Assembly: GCA_018828385.1 (NCBI GenBank)
Contig: JAHJVE010000010.1
Span: 1-34,477 of the forward strand
Length of the DNA: 34,477 nucleotides
From: Gammaproteobacteria bacterium
Lineage (GTDB): Bacteria; Pseudomonadota; Gammaproteobacteria; Burkholderiales; Rhodocyclaceae
Direction of reading: 5' to 3'
Part shown: positions 24,000-32,981 of the stretch, piece after piece
How the letters are laid out: every line of letters starts with the position of its first letter
How positions within the stretch are numbered: the first letter of the stretch is position 1
Position numbers and translations under genes: made by a program
The notes under the pieces: model-generated
Seen by the model: the letters and a program-made list of their open reading frames with translations, nothing else
The model's database searches: none
What the model was told of the DNA's origin: nothing

Positions 24000-24132
24000 G
24001 CTTTCTGGTCGAGGCAGCATTTCCCGCCGGCAACTGCGATGGAAAGACATGCCGACTTCTTTGCTCGTATAGTCGGGAAATGGCTTGGCACAACATCCCG
24101 TGCCGGCCGAGAACGTGGATTTTGGAGAGCGG

Positions 24133-27021
24133 ATGAGAACTGAATTCTTACCTCGGGACAAGAGCCTGCAAGCCTCGGTAAAAGGCGTGAAGCTGGCCGC
24201 TGACGACAGCACCGAAGTGCGTCGGCAAAAGCTGGCGCGCATCATTCTCGATGCGATGTACCAGTTCCTCGGCCTGCTCGATGTTAACGGCACGGTTCTG
24301 GAGATCAATCGGGCCGCCTTGGAGGGGGCGGGCGTCTGCCTTGACGATGTGGTCGGCAAGCCTTTCTGGGAGGCGCGCTGGTGGGCGGTTTCCGAAGACT
24401 CGGGCAAGCGTGTGCGGGAGATGGTCGAGCAGGCTCGGCAGGGTGAGTTCGTGCGCTGCGATATCGAGGTGTTCGGCGACCTGCAAGGCCGAAAAACGAT
24501 TTTTGTCGACTTTTCGCTGACCCCGATTCGCGACGACGAGGGGCGCGTCGCCTTCCTGCTCCCCGAAGGGCGGAACATCACCGAAAAGATCGCCATCGAG
24601 GCCGAACTGACGCGCAAGAATGGCGAGTTGCAGTTGGCGCTCGAGAAGCTGCGCGAAATCGACGGTTTCAAAACGAAGTTCTTTGCCAATGTCAGCCACG
24701 AACTGCGCACGCCGCTGGCCCTGATCCTCGGGCCGGTCGATCAGCTCCTCAAGGAAACCACGCAGCTGGGCGAGCGGGAACGCTTCCGGCTGACGACCAT
24801 CAAGCGCAATGCCCAGTCCCTGCTGCATCAGGTGAACGATCTGCTTGACCTGGCCCGTATCGACGCCCAGCAAATGCCGCTGGCCTACGTCTGCGCCAAT
24901 GTGACGGCCTTGCTGCGGGATGTCGCGGCCAGTTTTGCCGCGGCAGCCGAAGAGCGATCGATTGCCTTGACGATTGAAGGGGAGGACGAACTCTATGCTG
25001 ACGTCGATCGGGCCAAAATGGCCCGCGTCCTGGCCAATCTGCTCTCCAACGCCTTCAAATTCACGCCGGCTGGCGGCCGTATTGGCTGTTCGATCACCCG
25101 CGTGGCGAATCGGCGGTTTTTACTAAGCGTGCAGGACAACGGGCCGGGCGTGCCGCCGCAAATGAAGGAGCAGATTTTTTCCCGCTTCGCCCAGGGCCAG
25201 GATGGCCTTTCGGGGAGTGGCAGCGGCCTCGGGCTGAACATCGTCAAGGAGTTTGTCGAACTGCATTTCGGGACGGTGGTGGCCCTCGATGCACCGGGCG
25301 GCGGGGCGATCTTTCAGGTTGAAATGCCGATGCGCGCGCCGAAAGGGGTTTTTGTCCGGGAGAGCAATGAAGAGACTGGCCTGGGGCCTTATCAAGCCAT
25401 CGATTTCTGCGATCCGCAGAGCCAGCCGGCCCGCGACGACAAGCCGGGCGTTTGCCGGATTCTCGTTGTCGAGGACAACCCCGACCTGCGCCATTTTCTC
25501 TACGATGTGCTGATCGACGACTACAACGTCACGCTGGCCGAGAACGGGGCCATCGCGCTTTCCTCGGCGCTGGAGAATCCGCCGGATCTGATCATCACCG
25601 ATCTCATGATGCCGTATTTCGACGGCGAGCAATTCGTCCGGGAACTCCGGGCCAGCGAGCGTTTTCCGAACGTTCCCGTGCTCGTCCTCTCGGCCCGCGC
25701 CGACGATGCGCTGCGCGAGACGCTGCTTGACGAACTGGTCCAGGACTACCTGACCAAACCGTTTTCGCCGCAGGAGTTGCGGGCCCGCGTGCGTAACCTG
25801 GTCATGGTCAAACGCACCGTCGACATCCTTCAGAAAGAACTCAATTCCCAGGCGTCCGACGTTTGCGAATTGACCGCCGGTCTCGTCTCCAGCCGAAAAT
25901 CCCTGCAGGATGGCCTGGTCGCCCTGCAGATATCGGAACGCCGCTGGCAGGGGCTGTACAAAAACACGGCGGTCGGCATCGCGCTGGCCGACCGGGAGGG
26001 GCGGATATTGAAGGCCAATCCCGCCTTGCAGCGCATGCTCGGCTACAACGAAGCCGACATCGTTGGCGTCTCGTTCGTCGATATTTCCGAAGAGTCCCAA
26101 CGGGCGATGACCAAGCAAAACGTCGATGGCTTGTTCGACGGCGTCATCGACAACTACCACGTGCAGAAACGCTATGAAAAACGAAACGGCGGCTTCCTCT
26201 GGGCCAACGTCAGCGTTTCGCTGATTCCCGCCGTTGACCGTGAGGGGCCACGACTGGCCGTGATCGTCGAAGACGTCAGTTCGCGCAAGCAGGCGGAGAG
26301 CGCGCTTGCCGTCACCCAGGCAGAGTTGGCCAGGGTTTCGCGCTTCACCACCATGGGCGAACTGGTCGCCTCCATCGCCCACGAAGTCAATCAACCGCTG
26401 TCGGCCATCGCCACCAACAGCCAGGCGGCGCTGCGCTGGCTGGCCCGGGAAACGCCCGACCTCGACGAAGTGGTCGCCGCCCTCCGCCGGGTCAACCGCG
26501 ATGCCAGCCTTGCCGGCGAGGTCATCACCCGCATCCGGAATTTCCTCCGCATGGGCGGCATCAAGCGCGAAGTGCTCGACGTCAAAAGCATGCTCGACAA
26601 CTTGCTGCAGATGCTGCAAACCGTGCTGCTCGAGTCGGGCGTCCAGGTTGACGTCGCGATTGCACCTGACTTGCCGGTCGTGCACGCCGATCTCGTTCAG
26701 TTGCAGCAGGTCATGCTCAATCTGGTCGTCAATGCCGTCGATGCCATGCGCGATCAGCCGCTAACTGAGCGTGTCCTGACCATCACCGTGACGGCCAGCA
26801 AGCAGGAGGGCGCGCTGTTCAAATTCAGCGACACCGGGCCGGGTATTCCGCCCGAGATGAAAGAGAAGATTTTCGACGCCCTGTTCTCGACCAAGCGTGA
26901 CGGTCTCGGCATGGGCCTGGCGATCAGCCGCTCGATCATCGAAAACCACGGCGGCCGACTTCGCCTGGAAACCGCCGCCCGTGGTGCAAACTTCGTCTTC
27001 AATATTCCGATCAGCCAATGA
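24133..27021 (+). CDS. tmoS: TodS/TmoS-type double hybrid sensor histidine kinase
   Basis: The 962-residue protein has the uncommon TodS/TmoS/TutC order PAS-kinase-receiver-PAS-kinase and no membrane segments, consistent with cytoplasmic sensing of aromatics by the first PAS domain. Landmarks are the first PAS (LLDVNGTVLEINRAALEGAGV to VGKPFWEARWW), phospho-accepting H189 (ANVSHELRTPLALI), the ATP-binding GSGLGLNIVKEFVELH, receiver D490 (IITDLMMPYFDGE), the second PAS (NTAVGIALADREGRILKANPALQRMLGY), H750 (IAHEVNQPLSAIA) and GLGMGLAISRSIIENHGG. ATG 24133 follows GGAGAGCGG; a TTG at 24085 would add 16 residues. The stop overlaps the response regulator start. Confidence 0.93.
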   Translation: MRTEFLPRDKSLQASVKGVKLAADDSTEVRRQKLARIILDAMYQFLGLLDVNGTVLEINRAALEGAGVCLDDVVGKPFWEARWWAVSEDSGKRVREMVEQARQGEFVRCDIEVFGDLQGRKTIFVDFSLTPIRDDEGRVAFLLPEGRNITEKIAIEAELTRKNGELQLALEKLREIDGFKTKFFANVSHELRTPLALILGPVDQLLKETTQLGERERFRLTTIKRNAQSLLHQVNDLLDLARIDAQQMPLAYVCANVTALLRDVAASFAAAAEERSIALTIEGEDELYADVDRAKMARVLANLLSNAFKFTPAGGRIGCSITRVANRRFLLSVQDNGPGVPPQMKEQIFSRFAQGQDGLSGSGSGLGLNIVKEFVELHFGTVVALDAPGGGAIFQVEMPMRAPKGVFVRESNEETGLGPYQAIDFCDPQSQPARDDKPGVCRILVVEDNPDLRHFLYDVLIDDYNVTLAENGAIALSSALENPPDLIITDLMMPYFDGEQFVRELRASERFPNVPVLVLSARADDALRETLLDELVQDYLTKPFSPQELRARVRNLVMVKRTVDILQKELNSQASDVCELTAGLVSSRKSLQDGLVALQISERRWQGLYKNTAVGIALADREGRILKANPALQRMLGYNEADIVGVSFVDISEESQRAMTKQNVDGLFDGVIDNYHVQKRYEKRNGGFLWANVSVSLIPAVDREGPRLAVIVEDVSSRKQAESALAVTQAELARVSRFTTMGELVASIAHEVNQPLSAIATNSQAALRWLARETPDLDEVVAALRRVNRDASLAGEVITRIRNFLRMGGIKREVLDVKSMLDNLLQMLQTVLLESGVQVDVAIAPDLPVVHADLVQLQQVMLNLVVNAVDAMRDQPLTERVLTITVTASKQEGALFKFSDTGPGIPPEMKEKIFDALFSTKRDGLGMGLAISRSIIENHGGRLRLETAARGANFVFNIPISQ

Positions 27022-27665
27022 CTGCCAGCCTCACTTCGCAACTTCCCATCGTCTATGTCGTCGACGACGACGCCTCCGTTCGTGAATCCCTGAGCAGTTT
27101 GATCCGCTCGGCGGGCATGGCCGTCGAGGTCTTCGCCTCGCCCTTCGATTTCCTGGCCAAGGACAAGCTCAGCGATTTTGCCTGCCTCGTCCTCGACGTC
27201 CGCATGCCGGGCCTGGACGGTCTGGCGCTGCAGGAAAGAATCGCCGAGCTGGGCGTCGAAATACCGATCATCTTCATCACCGGCCACGGCGATGTGCCGC
27301 TGGCGGTCCGCGCCATGAAGGCTGGCGCCATTGATTTTCTGAACAAGCCGTTCGACGACACCGACCTGCTGAAAGCCATCGCCGTCGCCCTGTCGAGGGT
27401 TAGCGCCGCCGTCGACGAACGCAACGAACAGGCCGATCTATGCCAGCGTTTCGACGCCCTGACGCCGCGCGAAAAACAGATCATGTTCGCCGTTGCACAA
27501 GGCAAGCAGAACAAAGCCATCGCCTATGATTTGTCCGTGACGGAAAGCACCGTCAAGGTTCACAAACACAACGTGATGAGCAAAATGAACCTGCGCTCCG
27601 TCGCCGAGCTGACGCTGGCGATTCAGCAGCTAAAAAGCGTCGGCAAGAAAGCGCCGGCGGGCTAA
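27018..27665 (+). CDS. tmoT: TodT/TmoT-type LuxR-family response regulator
   Basis: The 215-residue regulator has an N-terminal receiver domain with acidic D16-D18, phospho-acceptor D60 (CLVLDVRMPGLDG), T88 (FITGHGDVP) and K109 (LNKPF). The C-terminal LuxR/FixJ helix-turn-helix reads LTPREKQIMFAVAQGKQNKAIAYDLSVTESTVKVHKHNVMSKM. Its ATG overlaps the kinase stop (ATGA), so the two are coupled and form one signalling pair. By analogy with TodS/TodT it should activate the tmo operon through boxes upstream of tmoA, where one candidate is seen. It is also FixJ-like in sequence, so the name rests partly on context. Confidence 0.92.
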   Translation: MTASLTSQLPIVYVVDDDASVRESLSSLIRSAGMAVEVFASPFDFLAKDKLSDFACLVLDVRMPGLDGLALQERIAELGVEIPIIFITGHGDVPLAVRAMKAGAIDFLNKPFDDTDLLKAIAVALSRVSAAVDERNEQADLCQRFDALTPREKQIMFAVAQGKQNKAIAYDLSVTESTVKVHKHNVMSKMNLRSVAELTLAIQQLKSVGKKAPAG

Positions 27666-27699
27666 AGAGCCAGAAGCAGGCGATTACGGCCAAAATGCA

Positions 27700-27755
27700 A
27701 TTTCAATTTTGGCTGTTTTTTCCGGTTGACCGTAGCAAGCCCGGTTGACCGTGGC
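27700..27755 (+). repeat. Dispersed element, copy B, with appended half copy
   Basis: The 39-nt element (27700-27738) contains the core TTTTTTCCGGTTGACCGTAG and is followed directly by GCCCGGTTGACCGTGGC, a partial second unit also seen after copy C. Just upstream CGGCCAAAAT (27687-27696) can pair with ATTTTGGCTG, making a stem-loop. It lies between the convergent tmoT and hybrid kinase genes and may act in ending transcription there. Confidence 0.85.
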
Positions 27756-27791
27756 GGAGGCTGAAGTGGTCGCCGCCGCCGGCCGGCATGT

Positions 27792-29855
27792 TCATGCCGG
27801 GACGGGGGCAGGCAGCCACTTCCGCACGGTCGCGAACATGACTTCCGGATCGACCGGCTTGGCGATGAAGTCGTTCATGCCGGCATCGAGGCAACGCTTC
27901 TTGTCCTCGACGAAAACGTTGGCCGTCATGGCCAGGATAGGCACCGTTGCGCCCTTGGCCAGCCGGCGAATCCGTTGGGTTGCTTCCAGACCGTCCATGT
28001 TCGGCATCTGCATGTCCATGAGGATCAGGTCGTAGTCGTTTTGTTCGACCATCGCCAGCGCCTGCGCACCGTCTTCGGCGCAGTCAACATGCCGGAACAT
28101 TTCACCCAGGATCATCAGCGAGACTTCACGGTTGATCGGATCGTCTTCGGCCAGCAGTATCCGGCACTCGGAATGCTGCGGGACCATGACGTTTCCGGCC
28201 GCGCCCGGCGGATTGGCGACGCTATTCGTTGCCGGCGCCGGGCCTTTCCTGAGGCGCGCCGTCAGCCAGAAGGTGCTGCCGATGCCGGGCATGCTGCTCA
28301 CGCCGACATCGCCGTCCATCAGTTGGGCGATCTTTCTGGTGATGGCCAGTCCCAGGCCCGTTCCGCCGTATTTCCGGGTGATCGAGTTGTCGGCCTGCTC
28401 GAATTTCGCGAACAGTTTCGGCAGGGTGTCCGGCTCGATTCCGATACCCGTATCCTCGACTTCAAAACGGACGAGCACACTGTCGGCCGACTCCTCCTCA
28501 GCCTTCGCCCGCAGGGTGATGCTTCCGGTTTCGGTGAATTTGAGCGCATTGGTGGCGTAATTGAGCAGGGCCTGCTGGAGTCGATTGGGATCGCCGATGA
28601 GCTTGGCGGCAGGGGCGTGGATGTCGACCTGCAGCCGGATGTTCTTTTCCCGGGCCTTGTCGTGGAGCATCGAGACGACATTGTTGATGATGCCGGGGAG
28701 GCTGACTTCGACCTCTTCGAGGGAAAGCTTGCCGGCTTCGATCTTGGACAGGTCGAGAATGGCATTGATGATGCCCAGCAGGTGCTCGCCGGCCACGTTG
28801 ATCTTGTCGAGCCGTGTCGCCTGCTCGGGGGTGACGCCGGCACGGCGGATCAGATGCGCCATGCCGGAAATGGCATTGAGCGGCGTACGGATCTCGTGCG
28901 ACATGTTGGCGAGAAACGCGCTCTTCGAGACATTGGCCGTTTCCGCCGCCTCCTTGGCCTGGGCCAGTTCGGCGGTGCGGGTGGCGACCAGGTCTTCGAG
29001 ATTCTGCTGGTAATCGTGCAATTCCAGTTCGGCCTTGCGACGGTCGATCAGGGCCTGGCGGAAACTCAATACCGAACCGGCCAGGTCCTGGAATTCCCCG
29101 GTTTCCTGGTCGTGCATGGTCTTTATGACGGGCAGCGGCGGCGGATTACCTTTTTCCCGGGCCAGCGTGCGCAGGGCCCTGGCCAGCAGGGTAATCCGCC
29201 GAGCCATGCCGCGCGAAGCGCTGATGGCCAGAAGCAGCATGATCAGCAGGCTGACAATAACAACGCCGATGATTCGGTAAAACATGGTGTCGAACGCTTT
29301 GGCCGAGGCCCGCCCGCTCTCTTCGACACGCTGGCTGATCGCCACCGTGACGCCGTGCGCGCGCTGCGAGAAAGAAATGAAGTGGTCGCGGGCATGGGCG
29401 ATGTGGTCGCCGGCGACCTTCGGGTCGATAGCGGCGATGTCGGTCGCCATGATGACGTAATTGCGATAGCTCGCGTACTCGGCGAGGAGACTGCCGGCGT
29501 TCTCCGGGGCAATCGCCAGGAGTTCGGTTTGCCGGGCCAGCTTGTCGACGCGTTTGGTCAATGCGGCGAGTTCGTCCACCACCTCGCCATGCACCCCATA
29601 GATCGTGCTTTCATCGAGTTCGCCCTTCTCGGCCCGTTTCAGCACGTCGAAAACCCGTTGTTGCACAGTGGCCATGTCTTCACTGATGCGGGTGGCCTCG
29701 CTGAGCACATCGAGGTCGAGCTTTTGCGTCTGGATGCCGTGACCGTGCTGGTCCTTGAGACTATACAGGGCGCAAATGTTGATGAGCATGGAGACGCCAG
29801 CCACCGCCAGTACCGGCAGCAGGAGCATCAGCAGGATGCTGCGGCCGCGTTTCAT
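27792..29855 (-). CDS. Membrane hybrid sensor histidine kinase
   Basis: The 687-residue kinase has a first membrane segment at about residues 7-29 and a periplasmic, mostly helical sensing region of about 160 residues of the four-helix-bundle kind. A second membrane segment ([17 protein letters not shown], near 195-212) is followed by a linker with coiled coil ([40 protein letters not shown]). Then come the kinase core with H320 ([15 protein letters not shown]) and [18 protein letters not shown], and a C-terminal receiver with D614 ([15 protein letters not shown]). No Hpt domain is attached. It lies 18 nt after a secreted phosphatase gene, with which it probably forms an operon. Signal and output are unknown. 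Confidence 0.93.
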   Translation of the reverse strand: MKRGRSILLMLLLPVLAVAGVSMLINICALYSLKDQHGHGIQTQKLDLDVLSEATRISEDMATVQQRVFDVLKRAEKGELDESTIYGVHGEVVDELAALTKRVDKLARQTELLAIAPENAGSLLAEYASYRNYVIMATDIAAIDPKVAGDHIAHARDHFISFSQRAHGVTVAISQRVEESGRASAKAFDTMFYRIIGVVIVSLLIMLLLAISASRGMARRITLLARALRTLAREKGNPPPLPVIKTMHDQETGEFQDLAGSVLSFRQALIDRRKAELELHDYQQNLEDLVATRTAELAQAKEAAETANVSKSAFLANMSHEIRTPLNAISGMAHLIRRAGVTPEQATRLDKINVAGEHLLGIINAILDLSKIEAGKLSLEEVEVSLPGIINNVVSMLHDKAREKNIRLQVDIHAPAAKLIGDPNRLQQALLNYATNALKFTETGSITLRAKAEEESADSVLVRFEVEDTGIGIEPDTLPKLFAKFEQADNSITRKYGGTGLGLAITRKIAQLMDGDVGVSSMPGIGSTFWLTARLRKGPAPATNSVANPPGAAGNVMVPQHSECRILLAEDDPINREVSLMILGEMFRHVDCAEDGAQALAMVEQNDYDLILMDMQMPNMDGLEATQRIRRLAKGATVPILAMTANVFVEDKKRCLDAGMNDFIAKPVDPEVMFATVRKWLPAPVPA

Positions 29856-29873
29856 CCGGGCTTGGCTCCGTGA

Positions 29874-30509
29874 CTACTTCGGCAGCTTGCGCCAGTCGTC
29901 GGGGTGGATGCTCGCGGCGTATTCGTAGATGTTGGGGCCGCCCACGCGGAAGACCACGACGGTTCCTTCCGGCTTGACGAAAAAGCCGATGAGGTCAGCG
30001 AGATTGGGCGCGTGCGCGATCATGAGCGTGTTGGTGCCCGTGGCGACCGGCAGGGCCAGCAACTTCTTGAGGGCCTCAATGCGCGGCTTCTTTTCTTCGC
30101 TCGTCATGTTGGCCGAATACATGAGCGACTCGACGACCTGGAATTTGTCGCCGATGGCCAGCCGGGCCGATTCCAGTGTTCTGCACATCGGGCTGACGAG
30201 AATGTCGCCGATGGGCAGCCCGGCATCCCGGATCTCCTGGCCGACCCGCTTCATGAGCTGGCGCCCCTCGTCGTTGAGCGGTCGCTGGGTCGTGCAGTCG
30301 TTGAGGTCGACGCTCGGCACGCGGTCGGGCCGGCTGTTGTCGGTATTGCCGTGGCGCATGTAGAGAACGAAGCCGCCGGTGCGGATTTCCCCGAGCAGTT
30401 CGGGGGTGATCGGTTTTTCGACGAAGGCTGGTTTGACCAGCTGATCGGCCCCCCAGGCCGGGGGCAGGGCCAGCGCGCTGGCCGCTAAAAGTATGGCGAG
30501 AAATTTCAT
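29874..30509 (-). CDS. Secreted histidine-phosphatase-family protein
   Basis: The 211-residue product belongs to the histidine phosphatase (phosphoglycerate mutase-like) superfamily. A cleavable signal peptide (MKFLAILLAASALALPPAWGA) implies a periplasmic location. The catalytic R52-H53-G54 (LYMRHGNTD) is present, with a second histidine in MIAHAPNLADLIG and an arginine in SPMCRTLESARLA. The start at ATG 30509 follows GGGAGGGTCGGACC. It is the first gene of a two-gene unit with the hybrid kinase downstream. Because it is exported it is unlikely to dephosphorylate cytoplasmic signalling proteins. The substrate is not known. Confidence 0.87.
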   Translation of the reverse strand: MKFLAILLAASALALPPAWGADQLVKPAFVEKPITPELLGEIRTGGFVLYMRHGNTDNSRPDRVPSVDLNDCTTQRPLNDEGRQLMKRVGQEIRDAGLPIGDILVSPMCRTLESARLAIGDKFQVVESLMYSANMTSEEKKPRIEALKKLLALPVATGTNTLMIAHAPNLADLIGFFVKPEGTVVVFRVGGPNIYEYAASIHPDDWRKLPK

Positions 30510-30570
30510 GGTCCGACCCTCCCGGGATGCGGCGAAGCAAGGCATCGTCGTTGCGACTGAAATTATGTGA

Positions 30571-30584
30571 ATGATCTATGTCAA
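30571..30584 (-). promoter_or_regulatory. Possible FNR/Dnr-type box upstream of phosphatase-kinase operon
   Basis: On the minus strand TTGAC-ATAG-ATCAT matches the FNR/CRP-family pattern TTGAT-N4-ATCAA at eight of ten positions, 62 nt ahead of the phosphatase ATG in an AT-rich stretch. The same TTGACA could instead serve as a -35 element. Confidence 0.4.
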
Positions 30585-30650
30585 AAAATCAAAATTCAGT
30601 ATATGCCTGCAATTTGGCAAAGCCAACCCAATCGCGTCCTGGTTTCAGTA

Positions 30651-30706
30651 ATTTCAATTTTGGCCGTTTTTTACGGTTGACCGTAGCAAGCCCGGTCGAC
30701 CGCAGG
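30651..30706 (+). repeat. Dispersed element, copy C, with appended half copy
   Basis: The 39-nt element (30651-30689) differs from copy A at two positions (G for A after GGCC, and TTACGG for TTCCGG) and is followed by GCCCGGTCGACCGCAGG, a diverged form of the half unit after copy B. It ends 2 nt before the racemase stop codon, in the gap between two minus-strand genes. Confidence 0.85.
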
Positions 30707-30708
30707 AA

Positions 30709-31893
30709 TCAGAAAGCAACCGGATCGCTGACCACGCCGACCGTCGCCAGCCACTCGATTTCTTCCGCCGACAGGCCCAGTGCGGCGAGGCGTTCGCGCG
30801 AGTGTTCGCCGAGCAGAGGGGGCGGGCTCTGGATGGTGCCGGGGGTGCGCGACAGGCGCGGGGCGGGGGTTGGCTGCAGGACGCCGGCAACCTCGGCGAA
30901 GGCGTCGCGGGCGACGTTGTGCGGGTGGGCTGGCGCATCGGTCATGCTGAGGACGGGCCAGACGCAGTCGTCGGTGTCGTCGAACAGGGCCGTCCAGTGC
31001 GCACGCGGTTGGGCTTTGAAAATGGCGGTCAGGCGTTCCTTCATGGCCGGCCAGGTCGTCGTGTCGTACTGCTTGCCGCTGAAATCCGGGTCGCCGAGGA
31101 GGCCGAGGCGCTCGACGAAGGTTTTGTAGAACTGCGGTTCGAGCGGGCAGACGCTGATCCACTCACCGTCGGCACATTGGTAAACATCGTAGAACGGGGC
31201 GCTCGAGTCGATGGCGCACTGGCCTTTCCATTCGCCCAGCGCTTCGAGGTTGAACAGGCCGTGGGCGAGGAGGGCGGCGCCTTCACTCATGGCGGCGTCG
31301 ATGACCTGGCCTTTGCCTGAGCGTTGCGTTTCGATCAGGGCGCAGGCGATGCCCCAGGCCAGCATGAGGCCGCCGCCGCCCATGTCGCCGACCAGCGTCG
31401 GCGGTGCCCACGGCGCGCCGCCGTGGTGGCGGCCGGTGTCGAGCACGCCGGCGATGGCCGCGTAGTTGGCATCGTGGCCGGCGCGCGGGGCGAGGGGGCC
31501 GGTCTGGCCCCAGCCGGTCATGCGGCCGTAGATCAGGCGCGGGTTGCAGGTCAGACATTCGTTCGGGCCGAAGCCGAGGCGTTCCATGACGCCGGGGCGA
31601 AAGCCCTCGATGAGTACGTCGGCGCCTTCGATCAGCTTGAAGACGAGCGCCTTGGCTTCCGGGTGCTTGAGGTCGATGCACAGCGATTTCTTGCCGCGAT
31701 TGGCCACGGCCTTGCGTCCCCCGCCGAAGAGCTGCGAGGCGAAGGTGCCGCCGGCGCGCTCAAGCAGCGTGACCTCGGCCCCCATGTCGGCGAGCAACAT
31801 GCCGCAGAACGGCCCGGGGCCGATACCGGCGAATTCGACGACCTTGATGCCGGCCAGCGGGCCGCGGGATGGGTTTTGGGTGTTGGTTGGCAT
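30709..31893 (-). CDS. Alpha-methylacyl-CoA racemase-like CoA-transferase family III protein
   Basis: The 394-residue product belongs to the CaiB/BaiF family. Residues H140 (AGHDANYAAIAG), D170 (LVGDMGGGG) and E252 (PLEPQFY) match the catalytic histidine, aspartate and glutamate of alpha-methylacyl-CoA racemase in identity and approximate spacing, so racemisation of 2-methyl-branched acyl-CoA is likelier than CoA transfer. The N-terminal GPLAGIKVVEFAGIGPGPFCGMLLADMGAEV is the usual CoA-binding start. I start it at ATG 31893; further starts upstream (31932, 32004) would run into the NifA site region. There is no obvious ribosome binding site. It is divergent from the SIR2-like operon and apparently monocistronic. 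Confidence 0.88.
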   Translation of the reverse strand: MPTNTQNPSRGPLAGIKVVEFAGIGPGPFCGMLLADMGAEVTLLERAGGTFASQLFGGGRKAVANRGKKSLCIDLKHPEAKALVFKLIEGADVLIEGFRPGVMERLGFGPNECLTCNPRLIYGRMTGWGQTGPLAPRAGHDANYAAIAGVLDTGRHHGGAPWAPPTLVGDMGGGGLMLAWGIACALIETQRSGKGQVIDAAMSEGAALLAHGLFNLEALGEWKGQCAIDSSAPFYDVYQCADGEWISVCPLEPQFYKTFVERLGLLGDPDFSGKQYDTTTWPAMKERLTAIFKAQPRAHWTALFDDTDDCVWPVLSMTDAPAHPHNVARDAFAEVAGVLQPTPAPRLSRTPGTIQSPPPLLGEHSRERLAALGLSAEEIEWLATVGVVSDPVAF

Positions 31894-31992
31894 GGTTTTG
31901 GCGAGAGACGGATTCAGGTGGGGTAAGAACATATCACCCAACGGGCATTGGTTGGGCGTCGTCCGCAGTGTAGGTCGTGCACCGAAAAACAC

Positions 31993-32008
31993 TGTCGCAA
32001 ACACGACA
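31993..32008 (+). promoter_or_regulatory. NifA upstream activator sequence for the SIR2-like operon
   Basis: TGT-CGCAAACACG-ACA fits TGT-N10-ACA exactly and is centred about 86 nt upstream of the predicted sigma-54 start, the usual spacing. Its first bases (TGTCGC) match the nifV site (TGTCGC). Confidence 0.75.
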
Positions 32009-32058
32009 ATTGAATGGCAGTGCGCCCGGAAAGGCAGGCCAGATCGCGAAGTGCATTC

Positions 32059-32074
32059 AGGCGTGGAATTTGCT
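32059..32074 (+). promoter_or_regulatory. Sigma-54 promoter of the SIR2-like operon
   Basis: AGGCGT-GGAAT-TTGCT keeps GG and GC ten bases apart and a perfect TTGCT at -12, with a weaker -24 half than the nifV promoter. The start would be near 32086, giving a short leader to ATG 32109. Confidence 0.7.
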
Positions 32075-32108
32075 GAATAGGGCTACACCCCCTTTCAGAG
32101 CATACAAA

Positions 32109-32945
32109 ATGACCCCAGAACTGCGCGAAAAACTGCTGGCCGGCCTCAAGGATGGCAGCATCGTTCCCTACCTCGGCCCTGGTGTTTTGGCTGATGTGAA
32201 AAATGTGGCGACCGGCGCGCCGATTCCGGCCGACAGCGATTCGCTGATCTACGCCATGAACGACGGCAAGCCGATGGCGCCCAAGCTCATGTACGAATTC
32301 CCGCGCGCCGCCATGAACGTCGAACTCAAGCGCGGCCGCAGCGCCGTCACCAAGTTCCTCAACCGCACCTACGGCGAAACTGCCTGGACGCGTGGTGCCG
32401 TGCATGACTGGCTCAAGGGCATCGCCCCGCATTACGTCATCGACATCAACCGCGACACGCAGCTGCAGGACTCCTACGCCGACGTCCCGCACAACCTGAT
32501 CGTCGGCATCGCCCGCCTCGGCGGCACCGATTTCCGTTACAAACTGTATTTCTGGGATGGCGTCGCCTACCAGAAGACCGAAGTCATCAACGCCGCCCTG
32601 CCCATCCTTTACAAGCCGATGGGTACGCCGAAGCCGGAAGCCAACTACATCGCCTCCGATGCCGATTACGTCGATTTCATCACCGAACTGATGGGCGGCT
32701 TCTCGATCCCGCCGGAAGTCAAGGAACTGCGCAAGGGCAAGCAATACCTGTTCATGGGCCTGCGCATGAACCGCGACACCGAGCGCATGGTGTTGTCCGA
32801 CGTCATCTACGCCGCCGCCGAACCGGCCGGCTGGGCGCTGATCGCCAACCCGACCGACAAGGAACGCCGCTTCTGCAAAAAGCAGAAACTCGAAGTGATC
32901 GAAGCCGACGTCTTCGATCTGATCGGCGCAGCGATTGCAGCCTGA
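32109..32945 (+). CDS. SIR2-like domain protein, nif-associated
   Basis: The 278-residue product resembles the SIR2_2-type domain: near its N-terminus DGSIVPYLGPGVLAD takes the place of the sirtuin nucleotide-binding G-A-G-x-S loop. A mixed alpha/beta sequence follows (HYVIDINRDTQLQDSY, YLFMGLRMNRDTERMVLSDVIY, AGWALIANPTDKERRFCKKQKLEVIEADVFDLI). The zinc-binding cysteines of true sirtuins are absent. Related proteins bind or hydrolyse NAD in some systems, but no such activity is shown here. ATG 32109 is chosen because the upstream frame overlaps the promoter and NifA site. It opens a four-gene unit and sits 36 nt before the next gene. Confidence 0.75.
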   Translation: MTPELREKLLAGLKDGSIVPYLGPGVLADVKNVATGAPIPADSDSLIYAMNDGKPMAPKLMYEFPRAAMNVELKRGRSAVTKFLNRTYGETAWTRGAVHDWLKGIAPHYVIDINRDTQLQDSYADVPHNLIVGIARLGGTDFRYKLYFWDGVAYQKTEVINAALPILYKPMGTPKPEANYIASDADYVDFITELMGGFSIPPEVKELRKGKQYLFMGLRMNRDTERMVLSDVIYAAAEPAGWALIANPTDKERRFCKKQKLEVIEADVFDLIGAAIAA

Positions 32946-32981
32946 GGCAGCCTAATTCATTCAATCCACCAAGGAAGCAAC

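Noticed and set aside
24083..24102. TGGCAC motif ahead of the kinase gene as a sigma-54 promoter
   Set aside because: There is no GC ten bases after the GG, which sigma-54 requires.
24085..24132. TTG start for the TmoS-like kinase
   Set aside because: ATG 24133 has a good GGAGAG site; the extra 16 residues have no support.
27975..29873. 632-codon open frame antisense to the hybrid kinase
   Set aside because: Long only because of third-position GC bias; no domain recognised and the kinase on the other strand is clear.
30578..31129. Plus-strand open frame running through repeat copy C
   Set aside because: It crosses the repeat and then runs antisense to the racemase gene; no ribosome binding site and no recognisable domain. 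The matching frame in other copies reflects the repeat itself.
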